From contig JBNGIO010006223.1 in assembly GCA_049999805.1 (NCBI GenBank), forward strand, positions 128,425 through 159,742: DNA of 31,318 nt, read 5' to 3'. Made by a program: the position numbers and the translations under genes. The DNA comes from Folioceros fuciformis (Eukaryota > Anthocerotophyta > Anthocerotopsida > Anthocerotales). This document shows, one piece after another, positions 1 through 9,817 of this stretch. The notes below the pieces were generated by a model. The model was not told where the DNA came from. It saw only the letters and a program-made list of their open reading frames with translations, and made no database searches. How positions within the stretch are numbered: the stretch's first letter is position 1; each line of letters begins with the position of its first letter.

Positions 1-112
1 ACACGCGGGGGCGTCGGGTCCGTCTTCTTGTACCGCACTCGACCTTCAGACGGACTCTTCGCATACTCTGTTCGTGCCAGTGTGAAGGTTTGGTGGTGGT
101 GGTGCCCCAAGC

Positions 113-1855
113 ATGGCTGCTGTCGCGGCGCTGGGAGCGCAGTACGCCGGATGCTGCAGTACAGCAGCTGCGCCTCCACCGCAGCTGCACCTCCGGAGCG
201 CGCACCTGCAATCCGTTGCCCCGGCATCGTCCAAGCTCAGCGCCTGGCCGCAGCTGAAGTCGGGGCTGCTGGCAGCAGCCAGCCCGCTTCTGACGAGGAG
301 GCATGCTGGAGCTGGAACCCTAGGTCTCGATGAGGGCAGCATTAGCGGGAGCGGGAGCAGGAAGCGGAAGTTCGTGTCGGTGAGGGCCTCGTCGTCCTCT
401 GCCGCCGTGCCGGTTCCAGCTCCTAAGGCCTCCGAGCCATGGCAGGGGGCGGCGCTCAAGCCGCTGGCTGCGTCCATCATCACCGGCGTGCTGCTGTGGA
501 TCATCCCGCCTCCGGCCGGGGTGGCCAAGAACGCTTGGCAGTTGCTGGCCATCTTCCTGGCCACCATCGTGGGAATCATCACGCAGCCGCTGCCTCTGGG
601 GGCGGTAGCGCTCATGGGCCTGGGGGCCACCGTGCTCACTAAGACGCTCACATTCGGAGCCGCCTTCAGCGCCTTCGGAGATCCTATCCCCTGGCTCATC
701 GCTCTCGCTTTCTTCTTCGCGCGTGGCTTCATCAAGACGGGGTTGGGGAACCGGGTGGCGTACCAGTTTGTGTCGCTCTTCGGGAAGACCAGCTTGGGTT
801 TGGGGTACAGCCTGGTGTTCAGCGAGGCGCTGCTGGCGCCCGCCATCCCCTCCGTGTCTGCTAGGGCTGGCGGGATCTTCCTCCCGCTCGTCAAGTCGCT
901 CTGCATTGCATGCGGGAGCAAGGTGGGAGATGGCACGGAGAGGAAGCTCGGGGCTTGGCTCATGCTCACGTGCTTCCAGACTTCTGTTATATCGTCCGCT
1001 ATGTTCCTCACGGGTATGGCTGCCAATCCCCTCACTGTCAATTTGACGGAGTCAGCCATCGGGCAGACTATCGGGTGGACCGACTGGGCAGTGGCTGCCG
1101 TTGTACCGGGAGTGGTGTCTCTGCTTCTGGTGCCTCTGCTGCTGTATATCCTCTACCCTCCCACTATCAAGAGCAGTCCTGATGCACCCAGGCTTGCTCG
1201 GGAGAATCTGGCTAAGATGGGTCCCATGTCCAAGAACGAGATTATTATGGCGGGAACATTGTTGGGCACAGTAGGCCTGTGGGTGTTTGGAGGAGTGATC
1301 GGCGTGGATGCTGTCACGGCTGCTATATTGGGGCTGTCTGTGTTGCTTTCAACAGGTGTTGTCACATGGAAGGAGTGTCTCGGGGAGTCTGTAGCCTGGG
1401 ATACCCTCACCTGGTTCGCTGCTCTCATTGCCATGGCTGGTTATCTCAACAAGTACGGCCTCATCTCCTGGTTTTCCCAGTCCGTGGTAAAGATTGTTGG
1501 TGGCTTGGGCTTGCAATGGCAGGCTTCGTTCGGCATCCTCGTCCTGCTCTACTTCTACTCCCACTACTTCTTTGCCAGCGGGGCTGCTCACATTGGAGCC
1601 ATGTTCACGGCCTTTCTGTCTGTGGCCACGGCCCTCGGGACGCCTCCTCTCTTTGCGGCTTTGGTTTTGGCCTTCCTGTCCAACATTATGGGTGGGCTCA
1701 CACACTACGGTATCGGCTCTGCACCTGTCTTCTACGGAGCTAACTATGTTCCCCTCTCTACTTGGTGGGGTTACGGCTTCGTCATTAGCGTCTTCAACAT
1801 CATCGTTTGGCTTGGAGTTGGAGGGATCTGGTGGAAGATGTTGGGGTTGTGGTGA
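113..1855 (+). CDS. DiT1: Chloroplast 2-oxoglutarate/malate translocator (DiT1 type)
   Basis: One uninterrupted 580-residue frame. ATG at 113 has a good context (gcATGgc). Residues 1 to about 92 are rich in Ala, Ser and Arg with few acids, as in a plastid transit peptide, with a likely cleavage near VSVRA-S (89-93). From about residue 112 it is a polytopic membrane protein of the DASS/SODiT family. Signatures seen: FSEALLAPAIPSVSARAGG, LTCFQTSVISSAMFLTGMAA, the loop IKSSPDAP, FYSHYFFASGAAHIGAMF and a C-terminus ending WWKMLGLW. The AANPL and CFQTSVISS variants fit DiT1 rather than the glutamate/malate exchanger DiT2. By family knowledge it exchanges stromal malate for cytosolic 2-oxoglutarate across the inner envelope, feeding GS/GOGAT ammonia assimilation and photorespiratory nitrogen recycling. 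It is intronless, unlike most neighbours. An AATAAA at 2429-2434 could serve 3' processing. Confidence 0.95.
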   Translation: MAAVAALGAQYAGCCSTAAAPPPQLHLRSAHLQSVAPASSKLSAWPQLKSGLLAAASPLLTRRHAGAGTLGLDEGSISGSGSRKRKFVSVRASSSSAAVPVPAPKASEPWQGAALKPLAASIITGVLLWIIPPPAGVAKNAWQLLAIFLATIVGIITQPLPLGAVALMGLGATVLTKTLTFGAAFSAFGDPIPWLIALAFFFARGFIKTGLGNRVAYQFVSLFGKTSLGLGYSLVFSEALLAPAIPSVSARAGGIFLPLVKSLCIACGSKVGDGTERKLGAWLMLTCFQTSVISSAMFLTGMAANPLTVNLTESAIGQTIGWTDWAVAAVVPGVVSLLLVPLLLYILYPPTIKSSPDAPRLARENLAKMGPMSKNEIIMAGTLLGTVGLWVFGGVIGVDAVTAAILGLSVLLSTGVVTWKECLGESVAWDTLTWFAALIAMAGYLNKYGLISWFSQSVVKIVGGLGLQWQASFGILVLLYFYSHYFFASGAAHIGAMFTAFLSVATALGTPPLFAALVLAFLSNIMGGLTHYGIGSAPVFYGANYVPLSTWWGYGFVISVFNIIVWLGVGGIWWKMLGLW

Positions 1856-2697
1856 GGTGAGGAGAGCAAACATTTTTCATGAGGTGGGAGATGAGACTCC
1901 ACCAACAAACACTGGGGTCCCCGCAAGGAGCGACAACAAAAACGATCACAACAGATTGCTCAAAAGTCTCACCTGCCAGGTTTAGGAGAGAGATTGGGTT
2001 TGCATTCATCATCGCATTGAACAGCATTCTTTGCTCGCTGCCGGATTCCAGAGTTTTTTTCTCTTCATTGGGAGGAGGTGGTGGAAGCTATTAATTTAGA
2101 GTTGCATTCAAACGGTCTTATGTCCTTCGAGAGTCATGGATCTACCAGCATTTTGCTTTCAGCTGGGCTAGCGACCCGCACGAGTACTGTATTTGCACTG
2201 ACTGAAGTGCCTCCTTCTCCGAGAACATCTGGGGCGGGGTCTGGGTCATGACTCTTCTGTAGGTCGTGTTTTTTCTGCTCAGGCCGCAGGAGGCTCGTAA
2301 GATCTGAACACGCTGCACGATTTTGAAATCTGGCCCCTTTTGGCGTAACCAGGCATGAAATAACAAAGCTATTCAGTGTTGATGGTAGTCCTTGCCGACT
2401 TTCACGGTATAGTTGTGTAGCAGGACGTAATAAAGCTGCGAGTTCAACCTACGTCTTACGTCGAGCGAGGTGTGTCTTACACTCGACGAGACCGTCGCGC
2501 TGGGCCAAAAAGTTGATGGTTGGAAGACTCGCAAAAAGCTTATACTATCACAATTAGGTAGGAAATTCTGAATTCAAACATATTTTAGGTGAGGGATTTT
2601 ATCTAGGTCAGGTGGAGGTAATTAACGGCCGTGCTACACGTGGCAGAAAACGCTCTGATATGAACAAGGTAAGGGGACAGAATACCCATCTGTAGGC
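1856..2697. other. 3' flank of DiT1, no further gene seen
   Basis: No conserved reading frame is recognisable. The first part is presumably the DiT1 3' UTR. A candidate AATAAA lies at 2429-2434. A small inverted repeat (CGTCGAG ... CTCGACG) sits at about 2459-2489; its role, if any, is unknown. Confidence 0.5.
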
Positions 2698-2701
2698 AAA
2701 A
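2698..2701 (-). terminator. Pol III T-run terminator of tRNA-Lys
   Basis: Four T residues on the minus strand begin 11 bases after the tRNA discriminator base, the usual place for an RNA polymerase III stop. Four T is the minimum length, so termination may be leaky. Confidence 0.55.
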
Positions 2702-2711
2702 GATAACATCT

Positions 2712-2784
2712 CGCCGCCCGGGGGGCTCGAACCCCCGACCACAAGGTTAAGAGCCTTGCGCTCTACCGACTGAGCTAGGGCGGC
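2712..2784 (-). tRNA. tRNA-Lys (anticodon CTT)
   Basis: A 73-base intronless cloverleaf on the minus strand. The acceptor stem GCCGCCC pairs with GGGCGGC, followed by discriminator G. The D arm is GCTC...GAGC. The anticodon stem CAAGG/CCTTG closes the loop CTCTTAA, whose positions 34-36 read CTT (Lys, decodes AAG). The T arm GGGGG/CCCCC closes loop TTCGAGC. Internal Pol III boxes are visible: A box TAGCTCAGTCGG and B box GGTTCGAGCC. CCA is not encoded, as expected for a eukaryotic nuclear tRNA. A T-run follows. Confidence 0.97.
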
Positions 2785-2889
2785 AGATGCTAATTGTATC
2801 TTGAAATTTTATCTATAAAAAATTAAAAAACTAAGATCATGCGGGGTGATGCCGTCCACGCTCACAGCCTGGCATTTCAGTACCTGTTT

Positions 2890-3350
2890 GAGTCCAATGC
2901 AACCTGGGCCGAAACAAGTTCTGAAAGCACGGCGGCCAAGCTTTAGGCATCGGCCCTTGGCCGTCAGCGTGGAGGACTGGTAGTACTCGAGATCGATGGA
3001 GCCGAGACGGCCGTGAAAAGTCTGCGTGGACACATGAGTGGCTTCCATGGGCACGAATCCTCCTCTTCCGCGTTCACATTCTGGTTCAGCAGGATGTTGG
3101 CGGACTTCACATTCCGGTGAACCATGGCCGGGTTGGCAGCGGGATGCTTGTACACCAGCGCCTCGGCCGTCTGGACGTCAATATCCAGGCGCTGCGTCCA
3201 GCGTAGTCATGATGAGCCTCGCTCTCCATAGAGATGCACCTACAGCGTGCCGTTGGACCCATACTCGGGCACCAGCAGAGCGATCTTGTTCTCCAGGCAA
3301 GAGCCCGGGAGGCGCATGCGCAACAAGTGCCGATGCTTCATCTGTGACTG
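2890..3350 (-). pseudogene. Decayed receptor-like protein kinase fragment (LRK10L/WAK-like)
   Basis: Minus-strand translation recovers kinase subdomains in order: KHRHLL, then ALLVPEYGSNGTL, a WTQRLDI...QTAEALVY segment, the catalytic-loop region VHRNVKSANILLNQN, then in another frame THVSTQ...EYYQSSTLTAK, and in a third frame a VLSELVSAQVALDSNR segment. These match the plant receptor-like kinase fold, closest by eye to LRK10L/WAK-type kinases. It is broken: two in-frame stops (after SNGTL and after GERGSS), Asn in place of the catalytic Asp of HRD, a deletion removing the DFG loop between the catalytic loop and the activation segment, and at least two frame changes. No extracellular domain or signal peptide is found nearby. 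A fragment pseudogene, not a functional kinase. Confidence 0.85.
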
Positions 3351-4240
3351 CCAGGATCTTCTTTGCGTTCAGACACTGGGGTTAGTCGCGCAAAGACCCG
3401 TCTCGTAAGCTTCTCTTGACGGTGGCACTCTGGTGGATTGCATCTAGTTTAGCATGATCAAGACGCCATGCTCACAAACATATTTGGTGTTAATTTTCAG
3501 AAGGTGTACACAACGTGTGTCTCCGGGAGATGGGTCGGTAGGAGGGGTACCGGTTGAGGCACGTTGCCAGCTTTGCAGGAACATGGATGGACGAAATCCT
3601 CGGACAAGCTACTGCTGCAGCTCGATAGTGCATGGATCAGCTTTGTTTTCATCCCAACTGCCCAAGTTTGCCCCTGCTCCATCGCTCACAATCTGTCTCT
3701 TGAAAAAAAGCAGTCTCTGACCATTTTAAGTCAAGCCTTCCACAGCTTGGAGCAGGAGTGTTACAAACATTACGACGGCGGAGCGATGCAGCAGGTATGA
3801 AGACGTGAGCATCTTTCTGCCACAACTTCATGTCTTCATTCTAATTGAGCCACGAACCTCGGCCGTGGTCCCATCTTTCGCTCGGATTCACAAAGTTCAT
3901 CGGACTGCATTCTGGGGATTGCTTCCAGCTTCCGAGTCACCAAAACTCGGGCCCCAAAAATTGGTTCACCAGCTAACGTCTACATGGCTCCCAGACTATG
4001 AACTGTGCAGAACACGGATTAGCTCCTTCGAATATCGTCAGCTTTTAATACCACAAGACCCCTTGGGCCACAGACTTGTAGTAGACACACTTTGTGCTAT
4101 GTGCCATGTGCGACTGTGCACAAAGAATAATAGTAGATACAGGAGATTAATTACATTTCCGTCGGACTAGATTACTTGCCTGACACGTCCTCTGCTGTAC
4201 ATACATTCCTTGTCCTCTATCTCGCTTACAGCTTACAAAG
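3351..4240. other. Spacer and presumed 3' UTR of the permease-family gene
   Basis: I see no conserved coding segment. Short open frames on both strands carry no recognisable motif. The part nearest 4241 is presumably the 3' UTR of the minus-strand transporter. Confidence 0.5.
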
Positions 4241-7083
4241 TCACATCAAATTGAGTGTACGAGTTAGAAACTCGGAGGCGACAACCAGGCCAGCCACTCC
4301 GATAAAGAAGGTCAGAGTCACCCTTCCACCAGGAACCAAAGGTCGGACGACAGCAGGAAAACTGATATCGTAACCTGGGTACCGTTGCGACCATGCCATG
4401 GCTGCCGGTATTATTCCGAACAACGTCATCACTGCAGAACAAGGACTGGCCTGATCACAAGACAAAAACGAGCACAGGTAGTGCGGATCACCAGGCAGAC
4501 TGGACCTACCTCCATAGGTGCCTGCGACATCAAGAGCTGTGAAAAAAATGTCACGAGATGTGAATGCCAGCACCAATGGTGGTAACACAGTTAACAAGTA
4601 TGAGAGAGGTTCCTTCCCCCTGCCGACAGGACGCTTCAGCACTGCAGACCCACAGCAGCAAGCAAACGTCAGTGAAAAAGTCTTTTTGACTGAATTCCAG
4701 GGATACAATTGAAACTGCGGATTCAACATCGCTACTCACAGTCACAAAGGAAGTCTGATAACCCTAGAGTAAAACCGATGTAAGAGGTGGCCACGGCCAG
4801 CAGTGAGAAAACCTCCACGACTGGCTGGAAACAGCACGACGTACAATACTCAATGTACAGCTGAGCGTAACAACATGATGATTGATAGAGAGCTGAAAGC
4901 ACGTGAAAAACACTTACCCCTACAATCCCACTCATTTCACGAAGCCTGGCTAATGGATCTATGTGGCTGATATCTCCTGTTAGGCTGCCTAAAATGACTG
5001 CATCCCAGATAAGGAACATGACCAGTGGAATAGAGGTACCTAGAACTATCGCGCTCCTGCAGAGCAGTCAGAGAGTCAGAAGCTTTGATCACTGGCACCA
5101 TCACAGACCTAGTTAGTCGCTGACACCAGCCTCAATAGGGAAAAACCACAACTTTGCCCACCTTACTCTAGGAAGACTCCCTTCCAAGTTAGTGCAGACT
5201 ACAGGTACAACGTTCTGCAAGGTAAAAACTAACGTGTTAGCACTGAGCCCACGTATCCACCATCTATTGAGTTCATTGTGTCTTACTTGATAGACAAAGG
5301 ATAACGCAATGATCGGCACACTGTGAGGAACAGCCTCGAAGTTGGCTCGCAGCAAACGTGTGAAGTCAATGCCTCCACTGGCAACAGCCTGTTGAACCAG
5401 ATTTGCCAACGGTCAGTTTGTTTGACAAGAAGCTGCGCCGAGCGTCTTTGAACACCGTCACCAAGGGGAGGGGCAACACAATCCTGAAAGACAAGTCTAA
5501 AAGACACATGGCACTCACCACTAGTATACCAAAACTGGCAAGGATACCGACAACTAGAGCTCCATTGATCACCCCAATCACACGTTCGCTGGTGGAACCC
5601 AAGTCAGAGATGACTGACGATTGCTCGGACACAAAGTTATACAAATCTCACGTGCTCACCTTCCAAAATAACACAGGCAGCCCAGAGCTCCAGAAAAAAT
5701 GACTCCGCTGAGCCACCTTCAAACATGCATACGCACAACAGTCAGTCGACATAGTTACATTTCGCATAAGGGTATGGTTTCAGGCAACGGTAAGAATCGA
5801 AAGCCTGCAAATGTCACGTAACACACAATGGAGAGCCTATGGTAGTAGAGATGATGTCAGCTGAGCGCGCCACATACGCCACCAGCAAGGCATAATGGAT
5901 GAGGAGATATGCAGCACTGCCAAATAATCAACGTCCAGTAAATACTCCGTTCAAAGCTTCTTGCTTGAACCTGCCATAAACAACCTGCTCATGACAAAAA
6001 ATCCAGAGCCAAAGCGCAAAGCTCCATGCGGATGCCCATGATGCCATATCCCAGACACTTGGAGGTTCCACAAGGTTGGATCCCTCGAAGCAAGATTCGA
6101 TTTCTACCTGACAAACCTAACTCCATTAACTCCCAGAGTACGATTTGCCATGGTGACCTGCAAACAGAGGAAGAAGTGAGCATCGGCAGAAGAGTAGCGT
6201 CTCGTTAAGGGATTTTAAGCTTCCCAGCGCTTATAGTTCAGAATGCTTGCATACGCAAACCGTAAGAGCACGGAGAGAATCATCCAGATGTACGAGCACA
6301 TACCATGGAGACCCCTTCAGATCCTAACTCAAGAAGAGTATTAACATTGACCTCCGCAATGAGGAGTCCCGATCCGACCTGTAGCAAGCCAAGCGACGGA
6401 GGTGACCCAGATGTGAGCAATTGTTGTGTGTAGTACTGAGGAAGGCAACAAACTTCTAAGGAATATTTACCATGTACATCCAACACAGTGCACAAGTGGC
6501 AGCAGATGCCAAGAATCCTGCTTCTTCAGTCACAGCCGGAATGGCAAGTATGCCTGCTCCAACCTGCAGGAGCTCCAACTCATCAGCGGTGGTGCAGTGC
6601 TGGCATGACAGAAACCTAAATCCTAGGAACCAACACAACTAGAGAGGTATGCGCAGAGCAGATACCGTGGTGCCGGCTACCAGTAGAACGGAAGACGTAA
6701 GGTTCCCTGCAGCACAGACAACGAATTCCTTGAGCTGCAGCCAGAATGCAAATAATTGGATGACAGTTAATGGCGAGGATAGCCGTACCAGGCTGGTGCT
6801 CCATCGTGGCCTTATTCACGGCGGAGAAGAGTCGCTGTTCCACCTCCTTCTCCGCCATTTGGACGACGGGAGCCGACGTTTCCGAGGAATCAGGACCAGC
6901 AGAGTTGCGGGAGGCGCGCATGACACGCTTGCTGGTTGCGTGCAGCGAGATGGAGCTAGGGTAGCGGAGGCAGGCATCCCGAGCATATAAAGTCGATGGG
7001 AGGGGCAAACGCAACGGCATCGAGAAATTCATCCGAGACCAGCAGGTGCAGCAGGCCAGCGAGGAGGGCGCCATTCCGATCAT
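4241..7083 (-). CDS. Plastid-targeted Trp/Tyr-permease-family amino-acid transporter
   Basis: Fourteen exons: 7083-6789, 6706-6666, 6563-6471, 6378-6304, 6157-6117, 5916-5827, 5716-5660, 5588-5519, 5388-5287, 5214-5162, 5056-4918, 4824-4740, 4641-4510, 4431-4241. They total 1464 coding bases (487 residues plus stop), all with GT-AG introns and consistent phase. Residues 1 to about 75 are basic and Ser/Ala-rich, a likely organelle transit peptide. The core begins LLVAGTTVGAGILAIPAVT (first helix, typical of aromatic amino-acid permeases of the TyrP/Mtr type and APC superfamily). It continues through IHYALLVAYVARSADI, VIGVINGALVVGILASF, NFEAVPHSVPIIALSFVYQ, NVVPVVCTNLEG, LVMFLIWDAVILG, SYIGFTLGLSDF, LTVLPPLVLAF and FGIIPAAMAWSQRY, giving about 11 membrane segments. 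It resembles the Arabidopsis Trp/Tyr permease family (At5g19500-like). The substrate in plants is not established, so aromatic amino-acid transport is inferred. The second Met (residue 4) has a better start context. It is head-to-head with the desaturase gene. Confidence 0.93.
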
Positions 7084-7333
7084 TCAGCGGCCCTCGGCGC
7101 TGAATTGGGGCAGTATCGTGCAGTCCGGGCCAGTCCGCACGCCGTGAAACATAGTCAGTTAAACCTGTACATACCTGGCAAAGATGTTTGTGGGGGGCCC
7201 CACTGCTTAGAGCAAGGTCGGACGTCGGTCGGCCTGGCTGTGTTAGCTGGCTCCGGAGAGTCGCGATTCTGTAGGCCTGGCCGCTTGGCGCGCGCTTCCC
7301 CGCCAGCCTGCCTCCCTCGGTCTGTGCCCTGCT
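7084..7333. promoter_or_regulatory. Putative bidirectional promoter, permease-family gene / SLD
   Basis: Only 250 bases separate the start codons of two divergently transcribed genes (permease-family at 7083, desaturase at 7334), so both 5' UTRs and core promoters must lie here or overlap upstream coding sequence. The desaturase-proximal part (7240-7330) is GC-rich. I do not see a clear TATA box in either direction. Confidence 0.55.
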
Positions 7334-8809
7334 ATGGTCTCCTCGGCCGAACTGCATTGCGCAATGCGGGTGGTACAAGATGCAGGGGACTGTCCCCTGG
7401 AGCAGGGAGCTGGGCTTGAGGTGGAGAAGGAGCAGCAGAAGCATGAGCAGCTGCAGCTGCAGCAGCAGCAGCTGAGGAGCATCACCAGCGCGGAACTCGC
7501 CGAGCATTCCACCTCGCAGGATTTGTGGGTTTCGATACAGGGTAAGGTGTACGACGTGACGGAGTGGGTGGCGAAGCACCCCGGCGGCGACTACCCTCTG
7601 CTCACGTTGGCAGGCCAGGATGTGACCGACGCATTCCTGGCTTTCCATCCCGGGACGGCTTGGAGCTACTTGCCTCAGTTTCTGGTGGGCACGCTGGTGG
7701 ATTACCGGGTGTCTCCGATCGCAGCCGAGCATCGGATGCTGGTAGGAAAGCTGAAGAGCTCCCCGCTTTTCAAAAATCCGTTACACGTCTACCGTCGGTA
7801 TGCGGCGGTCATGCTCTGCATGTTTGTGTTGGGGGTGCTGGGAGTAGTGTATTCCACCAGTGTGTGGGTGCACCTGGGCAGTGCAGTTTTGCTCGGCCTG
7901 GTGTGGCATCAGAGTGGGTTTATAGGGCATGATGCTGGGCATTGTGGAATGGTGGGGCACCCTGTGGTGGACAAGGCTGTGGGGCTTCTTGTGGGGAACA
8001 TCTTGACAGGGATCAGTATGGCATGGTGGACGCGCAACCATAATGCGCACCACTTCGCGTGCAACAGCATCGAGTATGATCCGGATTTGCAGTACATGCC
8101 CATCTTCACCCTCACTCCCAAGCTCTTCAACTCCCTCTTCTCCTACTTCTATGACAGAAGGATGATGTTTGACGGTGCCACTCGCTTGCTTGTTCGGTAC
8201 CAGCATTGGGCATTTTACCCTGTCATGGCGGTGGCACGTGTCAACCTGCACGCACAGACCTTCTTGCTCCTCCTGTCCAAGAGAAGGATCCCCAACAGGC
8301 TGCTGGAGCTTGTTTGCGTGGGGATCTTCTGGCTCTGGTTTCTCTCCCTTCTGTGCTGCCTGCCGTCCAGGGCTGAGCGCCTTGCTTTCGTTCTGGTCAG
8401 CTATGCTACCACAGGCCTTCAACACGTGCAGTTCTGTGTCAACCACTTTTCGTGCCCAATCTACCAGGCCCGTCCTGACAGCGCAACTTGGTTTGAAGCT
8501 CAGGTCAAAGGTACCCTGAACCTCATCACTCCTCCGTGGATGGACTGGTTCTATGGTGGCTTGCAGTTCCAGATAGAGCATCACCTATTCCCGAAGTTCC
8601 CTCGTCACAATCTTCGCCAGATCCACGGCATTATTAAGCCCCTTTGCGACAAGTATGGGTTGCCCTACAAGTCTGTGACATGGTGGGAGGCAAACAAGAT
8701 GATCATTAGGACTTTAAAGGCTGCAGCTATTGAGGCATCGGATCTTCAGAAGCCGTCTCCAGCTCTGTCCAAAACCCCTTTGTGGGAAGCACTCAATGCA
8801 CATGGTTAA
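7334..8809 (+). CDS. SLD: Sphingolipid delta-8 long-chain-base desaturase, cytochrome b5 fusion
   Basis: Intronless 491-residue frame. After a roughly 50-residue extension rich in Glu and Gln (QLQLQQQQL at 40-48) comes an N-terminal cytochrome b5 domain (about 52-125) with the heme motif HPGGD at 82-86 and second heme ligand His105. The membrane desaturase domain follows, with the three His boxes HDAGH (199-203), HNAHH (236-240) and QIEHH (413-417), Gln replacing the first His as in all b5-fused front-end desaturases. NSIEYDPDLQYMPIF, YQHWAFYPVM, GLQHVQFCVNHFS and SWMDW-like PPWMDWFYGGLQFQIEHHLFP patterns fit the plant SLD group better than delta-6 acyl-lipid desaturases (HDFLHH-type box). 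By family knowledge it acts in the ER and introduces the delta-8 double bond into the sphingoid base of ceramides, taking electrons through its own b5 domain. It is slightly longer than the roughly 450 residues of angiosperm SLDs because of the N-terminal extension. Confidence 0.93.
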   Translation: MVSSAELHCAMRVVQDAGDCPLEQGAGLEVEKEQQKHEQLQLQQQQLRSITSAELAEHSTSQDLWVSIQGKVYDVTEWVAKHPGGDYPLLTLAGQDVTDAFLAFHPGTAWSYLPQFLVGTLVDYRVSPIAAEHRMLVGKLKSSPLFKNPLHVYRRYAAVMLCMFVLGVLGVVYSTSVWVHLGSAVLLGLVWHQSGFIGHDAGHCGMVGHPVVDKAVGLLVGNILTGISMAWWTRNHNAHHFACNSIEYDPDLQYMPIFTLTPKLFNSLFSYFYDRRMMFDGATRLLVRYQHWAFYPVMAVARVNLHAQTFLLLLSKRRIPNRLLELVCVGIFWLWFLSLLCCLPSRAERLAFVLVSYATTGLQHVQFCVNHFSCPIYQARPDSATWFEAQVKGTLNLITPPWMDWFYGGLQFQIEHHLFPKFPRHNLRQIHGIIKPLCDKYGLPYKSVTWWEANKMIIRTLKAAAIEASDLQKPSPALSKTPLWEALNAHG

Positions 8810-9109
8810 CTGCTGTAAGGTCCTGTCACATTTGCTGCGGCCCCGTTTCTGGTTTGGAAGTGAAGGATAGAATGCTGAACCAACCTGCCACATCCGCATC
8901 AATTCCTTTCTCTTCCAGCTGTCTGAGAGAGGATCCTTTCGTAGGCAGCCCTTCGTTATCAGGACAAATTGTTGTGCCCTCCTGGTTCCTTTCAGTAGTG
9001 AGCAGCAAGGTCTGAGGGCAGTAGATAGGTGGAAGAGATGGATCCAACAGTGTTTGGACTGTGTACTCTAGATTACTTTTTTCCAACTGGCTTCGCTTTG
9101 TACGATCTC
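8810..9109. other. 3' flank of SLD, no gene seen
   Basis: About 300 bases after the desaturase stop, presumably its 3' UTR. No conserved coding sequence or repeat is seen before the TraB-derived duplication begins. Confidence 0.4.
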
Positions 9110-9532
9110 AAAGCCATGGAAGGCCCGAAGACCGCACCACATCAAGGTCTTGCACCAATCAATGACGGCAGCAAGGAAGGGAACGGCTGATTCATGGCCA
9201 TAAGTACTGCAGAAACGCATCGTCAGACTCTCGAACCTAGCGGGAGCGAAAGAAGCTCAAAAGTATAAGCCCTACGTCCATTTTGTGTGCGCATCACAAA
9301 ACGAGTCACGCAAGGGATCAGGCACCTGGATAGCCTCTTTTGAAGCCTCGTAAGTTAGAAACGAGGATGCCTCGAGTGGGGATGCTTGCCAACTTCAGCC
9401 GCTCAGTCCCTCAAAATGCTCTCCATGCCCTCTAAACCTGGGGTTGAGCACTCTACAGGCTATGCAACGTTCAATCTAAGTGCAATCTAGCGGTGCAAGA
9501 GTTAACATCAAATTCTAACTAAACAAAATATG
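9110..9532 (-). pseudogene. Decayed partial duplicate of TraB gene exons 5-6
   Basis: This stretch aligns by eye over about 400 bases with 10165-10562, which holds exons 5 and 6 and the introns around them of the TraB gene. Shared landmarks on the plus strand include GCAAGGAAGGGAAC, ATAGCCTCTT, CAGCCGCTCA, GCTCTCCATGCC, CAGGCTATGCAAC and AGAGTTAAC. Identity looks near 70 per cent, with small indels. In the copy, the exon 5 equivalent reads AWRAF then a stop, and the exon 6 equivalent is frameshifted after SDDA. It therefore cannot code for a working segment. It lies about 0.3 kb past the last TraB exon, in the same orientation: a tandem partial duplication that has since decayed. Confidence 0.85.
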
Positions 9533-9692
9533 GGCATATTTATGCCTCGGTGCATGCCGTGAAACATGGGGCTCATTGGACAATCCGTGGAACTTTTTCA
9601 TTAGTGCACTCCCACGGTAGGAGTACCTCAAAGAGATTTGGTGCGTATCTTATTCCTGCAACTGGATGAAACAAATTATCACCAACCACATG

Positions 9693-9734
9693 AGTAAAAT
9701 TCATGTATGAGAGAGTAAAATTCATGTATGAGAG
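9693..9734. repeat. 21-bp tandem direct repeat, two perfect copies
   Basis: Two adjacent identical 21-base units (AGTAAAATTCATG followed by TATGAGAG), 9693-9713 and 9714-9734. They lie between the decayed duplicate and the TraB stop codon. Probably replication slippage; no function is visible. Confidence 0.9.
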
Positions 9735-9817
9735 AGTTAATTTGACAAACACTTCCAGGGAATGGAACAAATTATATCTTCAGATTAGACGTGGCCCTTC
9801 TTCGGAGGCCCAGACCA

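Noticed and set aside
46-1059. 337-codon minus-strand frame opposite DiT1
   Set aside because: Shadow of the DiT1 coding strand; the plus frame has strong family motifs and the minus frame has none.
5389-5485. Extra permease-family exon starting after CTTTCAG at about 5485
   Set aside because: Using that acceptor puts a stop (TGA) in the frame needed for AVASGG; joining at 5388 gives a clean phase and the conserved FGILV-AVASGG order.
6956-8584. Long minus-strand frames (6956-7732 and 7781-8584) over the permease-family 5' end and the desaturase
   Set aside because: Antisense shadows of GC-rich coding sequence; they cross the start of one gene and the catalytic core of the other and show no motif.
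7334-8809. Delta-6 (front-end) acyl-lipid desaturase as the identity
   Set aside because: It shares the b5 fusion and QIEHH box, but the first His box (HDAGH) and many surrounding residues match sphingolipid delta-8 desaturases rather than the HDFLHH-type of delta-6 enzymes.
9693-9734. Direct repeats as a CRISPR-like array
   Set aside because: Two adjacent copies with no spacer, in a plant nuclear context; simple tandem duplication.
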